Source: an uncultured Bacillota bacterium
GTDB lineage: Bacteria; Bacillota_I; Bacilli_A; Erysipelotrichales; Erysipelotrichaceae
Direction of reading: 5' to 3'
Length of the DNA stretch: 8,477 nucleotides
Assembly: GCA_900321955.1 (NCBI GenBank)
Contig: ONXX01000063.1
Location: 1-8,477, forward strand
Positions 6,863 through 8,477 of the stretch are shown piece by piece; position 1 is the stretch's first letter, and each line of letters begins with the position of its first letter. The translations under genes and the position numbers were made by a program. The notes under the pieces were generated by a model that saw only the letters and a list, made by a program, of their open reading frames with translations, made no database searches and was not told the origin of the DNA.

Positions 6863-7240
6863 TCAAAAGCGCCGGCCGCATTTGGGACAGTATTCAAAAT
6901 CTTCTTCCGTCTCATAGCCGCAATAGGCGCAGCGTTTATAGCCTTGGACCGTACGGTTTCCCTGATAGAGGATCTTGAGGGCGGAGGGATCGATCTTGAC
7001 GTATTCGCCATGGCGAAGTGCTTCACCGGTTTCCTGATCAAGCTCATAGACCGTATTGCAGCAGCTGGTCTTGGCGAAGTAGCGGTAGTTCCATTTGAAG
7101 ACCGGGATAAAGAAAAGATATAAGACCGTATAGGTCATAAAAACACTGAGGCGGCCATAGGCACCGCAGTTGTCGCAGGTGATGAGCTCATCGTAGTCGA
7201 GCTCTTCGCTTTTCTCGTTCACGCCGATCATGAAAAACAT
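6863..7240 (-). CDS. Zinc-ribbon protein with a hydrophobic segment (zinc_ribbon_15-like)
   Basis: A 125-residue protein that has not been assigned a biochemical role. Numbered from ATG 7240, a CDNC pair lies near 22-25, followed by a hydrophobic stretch of about 16 residues (VFMTYTVLYLFFIPVF), an SCC pair near 59-61, and a C-terminal zinc ribbon made of CAYCG and CPKCG before the final RRF. The order CxxC, LFFIPVF, CC recalls the zinc_ribbon_15 family and, more loosely, LITAF-like zinc folds with a membrane-dipping hydrophobic insert; this comparison is from memory. An ATG also exists at 7255, but 7240 is chosen for two reasons: GGAG (7251-7248) sits 7 bases upstream, and the predicted transcription start (about 7251) lies downstream of 7255. 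It is expressed from its own promoter, divergent from the 91-residue gene, and ends in a hairpin before the ABC gene. Confidence 0.85.
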   Translation of the reverse strand: MFFMIGVNEKSEELDYDELITCDNCGAYGRLSVFMTYTVLYLFFIPVFKWNYRYFAKTSCCNTVYELDQETGEALRHGEYVKIDPSALKILYQGNRTVQGYKRCAYCGYETEEDFEYCPKCGRRF

Positions 7241-7247
7241 GGTTTTT

Positions 7248-7251
7248 CTCC
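7248..7251 (-). promoter_or_regulatory. Ribosome binding site deciding the zinc-ribbon start
   Basis: GGAG on the - strand has a 7-base gap to ATG 7240. It lies inside the reading frame that would start at ATG 7255, and so favours the shorter product beginning MFFMIGV. Confidence 0.65.
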
Positions 7252-7257
7252 ACATCC

Positions 7258-7286
7258 ATTATCGATGAATCCCTTTCTTTTCTCAA
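7258..7286 (-). promoter_or_regulatory. Vegetative sigma-factor promoter of the zinc-ribbon gene
   Basis: On the - strand, TTGAGA (7286-7281) and GATAAT (7263-7258) are separated by exactly 17 bases, giving 10 of 12 matches to the TTGACA/TATAAT consensus. The expected start is near 7251, leaving a leader of about 11 bases that begins right at the GGAG ribosome site. The promoter spans the start codon and first codons of the opposite-strand 91-residue gene (7265). It is the best promoter match in the window. Confidence 0.7.
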
Positions 7287-7540
7287 CTTCCCTTGCCTAC
7301 TTGGAGGATGAGTTTTTCAATGACCTCGAGGATATGCTGGACAATGAGGATTATGCGATGGCTAAGGATGCGACCAAGGGTCTTTACATTCTGGCCAGTG
7401 AACTTTGCGTCTTTCCTTTGTATGAGACTTTACTGGAGGTCTACGAAGACCTGGAATATGAGATGTATGGGGATGTGATGTCCCATTACCGGCAGATGAA
7501 AAACGTGTATGAGCGCATACGGGGTGTCTTCCATGCGTGA
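7265..7540 (+). CDS. Small acidic protein of unknown function upstream of mnmG
   Basis: I do not recognise this 91-residue protein. It is rich in Asp and Glu (for example EDEFFNDLEDMLDNEDY near residues 14-30) and in Tyr and Leu. It looks mainly helical, with no signal peptide, no long membrane segment and only one Cys. The C-terminal third turns basic (HYRQMKNVYERIR). Its TGA overlaps the mnmG start by 8 bp, so the two are probably co-transcribed and translationally coupled. The start is uncertain: ATG 7265 has no Shine-Dalgarno and lies within the divergent zinc-ribbon promoter. An in-frame TTG at 7301 or ATG at 7334 are alternatives that would shorten it. Support for coding comes from the plausible composition, the tight overlap with mnmG, and the lack of any convincing protein in other frames. 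Confidence 0.65.
   Translation: MNPFLFSTSLAYLEDEFFNDLEDMLDNEDYAMAKDATKGLYILASELCVFPLYETLLEVYEDLEYEMYGDVMSHYRQMKNVYERIRGVFHA
7521..7526 (+). promoter_or_regulatory. Ribosome binding site of mnmG
   Basis: GGGGTG, one wobble pair from the GAGGTG form of the Shine-Dalgarno, ends 6 bases before ATG 7533 and lies inside the preceding small gene. It supports the chosen mnmG start and coupling between the two genes. Confidence 0.55.
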
Positions 7541-8477
7541 TTGTGTCGTTGTCGGCGCCGGTCATGCGGGTGTAGAAGCGGCGATGTCCTTAGCCCATGC
7601 GGGCAAGGATACGGTTTTGGTCACCATCAAGCTGGACCATATTGCCAAGATGCCCTGCAATCCTTCGATCGGCGGACCGGCCAAAGGGGTCGTGGTTCGT
7701 GAGATCGATGCATTGGGCGGCGTCATGCCTAAGATCGCCGATAAGACGGCCTTGCAGTTCAAGATGCTCAATACCACCAAGGGTCCGGGTGTCTGGAACA
7801 TGCGGGTCCAGTCGGATAAGCTGGAGTACTCCAAGACCATGGCCGATCTGTGCATGCATACGGAAAACCTGGAAGTCATCGAGGACATCGTCGATGAGGT
7901 CGTTTGCGAAAATAACAAATTTAAAGGCGTGGTCCTGCGCGACCATGGCCTGATTGAAGCCAAGGCCTGCATCTTAACGACCGGGACCTATATGGATTCG
8001 ACGGTCATGATTTCCGCCGATACGCGTTCGGAAGGACCGGACGGCGATAGGACGACAAAAGACCTGTCGGAATCGTTACGGAAATTAGGTCTTCGATTAT
8101 TCCGTTTGAAGACCGGCACACCGCCGAGAGTTTTGACCTCTTCGATCGATTTTTCCAAGACGAAACTGGAACCCGGGGCAAGCGAATTCTTACGTTTCTC
8201 TGAGGAAACAAAGAAAGAAGATGTCTTGCCGGTGGACAAACAGGTGCCATGTTACCTGACCTATACGACGCCAAAGACCTTAGAGATCATACGGGAGAAC
8301 CTGCAGCGTTCTTCAATGTATTCCGGGGTGGTCAAGGGTGTCGGACCGCGTTACTGTCCTTCCATTGAAGACAAGGTGGTCCGCTTTGCCGATAAGGAAC
8401 GACATCAGCTTTTCCTGGAACCGGAGTCCTTATCCTTAAATACGACCTATGTTCAGGGCTTTTCCACCTCGATGCCA
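7533..8477 (+). CDS. mnmG: tRNA uridine-5-carboxymethylaminomethyl(34) synthesis enzyme MnmG (GidA), 3' end outside window
   Basis: MnmG is an FAD-dependent cytoplasmic enzyme that, with the GTPase MnmE, installs the (carboxymethyl)aminomethyl group at C5 of wobble uridine 34 in certain tRNAs. The first 315 residues are present, about half of the usual 620. Visible marks are the dinucleotide-binding GAGHAGVEAA (8-17), the MPCNPSIGGPAKG block (40-52, with Cys42 matching the conserved N-terminal cysteine), REIDALGG, LNTTKGPGV, TTGTY, RLKTGTPPR (191-199), PCYLTYTT with the second conserved Cys at 240, GPRYCPSIEDK (271-281) and RHQLFLEPE (from 290). The start ATG 7533 gives the canonical MRDCVVVGAG opening and has a ribosome site at 7521-7526. 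It overlaps the upstream small gene by 8 bp. In many Firmicutes mnmE is directly upstream; here it is not. The frame is open to the last base, with no disruption. Confidence 0.97.
   Translation, partial: MRDCVVVGAGHAGVEAAMSLAHAGKDTVLVTIKLDHIAKMPCNPSIGGPAKGVVVREIDALGGVMPKIADKTALQFKMLNTTKGPGVWNMRVQSDKLEYSKTMADLCMHTENLEVIEDIVDEVVCENNKFKGVVLRDHGLIEAKACILTTGTYMDSTVMISADTRSEGPDGDRTTKDLSESLRKLGLRLFRLKTGTPPRVLTSSIDFSKTKLEPGASEFLRFSEETKKEDVLPVDKQVPCYLTYTTPKTLEIIRENLQRSSMYSGVVKGVGPRYCPSIEDKVVRFADKERHQLFLEPESLSLNTTYVQGFSTSMP

Noticed and set aside
7241..7255. ATG 7255 as the start of the zinc-ribbon protein
   Set aside because: It lies upstream of the predicted transcription start (about 7251) and its codons contain the GGAG site that serves ATG 7240.
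7257..7262. CATTAT as a + strand -10 element for the 91-residue gene
   Set aside because: It would start transcription after ATG 7265 and has no -35; the same bases are better explained as the GATAAT of the - strand promoter.
7562..7972. - strand open frames of 118-136 residues inside mnmG
   Set aside because: Complement of the conserved FAD-binding part of mnmG, with no independent support.
1..8477. Defence system, prophage, CRISPR, toxin-antitoxin or biosynthetic cluster
   Set aside because: No repeats with spacers, integrase, transposase, nuclease or toxin-like genes were seen; all larger genes belong to known families.

Overview
The window is 8,477 bases of compact, mid-GC bacterial DNA that looks low-GC Gram-positive (Bacillota). 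The clues are a lipoprotein-type polysaccharide deacetylase, a very large fused MacB/FtsX-like ABC transporter and an MnmG of Firmicutes type (CNPSIGGPAKG, GVVVREIDALGG, GPGVWNMRVQSDK). The MnmG details recall Erysipelotrichia and their relatives, but that placement is an impression from memory and not a computed result. Every gap between genes is under 65 bp. I see no RNA genes, insertion sequences, CRISPR arrays or prophage genes.

Layout. (1) Left block, + strand, 1-2701: the 3' part of a secreted-type 5'-nucleotidase/metallophosphatase, overlapping a membrane-anchored polysaccharide deacetylase. This looks like an extracytoplasmic enzyme pair on one transcript. (2) Middle block, - strand, 7240 down to 2714: a zinc-ribbon protein with a hydrophobic segment, a 1,123-residue ABC ATPase-permease fusion, and a histidine-phosphatase-fold protein. 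The genes are separated by hairpins with T-runs. Each start codon has a good -10 element only 6 to 17 bases away, so they look like separately started, separately ended units with extremely short or absent 5' leaders. (3) Right block, + strand, 7265-8477: a small acidic protein of unknown function that overlaps the start of mnmG (tRNA uridine-34 modification). mnmG runs off the window. The left and middle blocks converge, with 12 bp between stop codons. The middle and right blocks diverge, with 24 bp between start codons.

Functionally, the nucleotidase and deacetylase act outside the membrane on nucleotides and cell-wall or other polysaccharide. The ABC protein probably drives a MacB-like export or mechanotransmission process. 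MnmG is housekeeping. No obvious pathway joins the three blocks.

I did not find a clearly new multi-gene system. The points most worth a second look are the run of near-leaderless promoters on the - strand, a 20-bp near-perfect palindrome at 6825-6844 that could be terminator and/or operator, an internal repeat in the extracellular part of the ABC protein, the replacement of the second catalytic histidine in the phosphatase, and the uncharacterised 91-residue gene whose start codon sits inside a divergent promoter.
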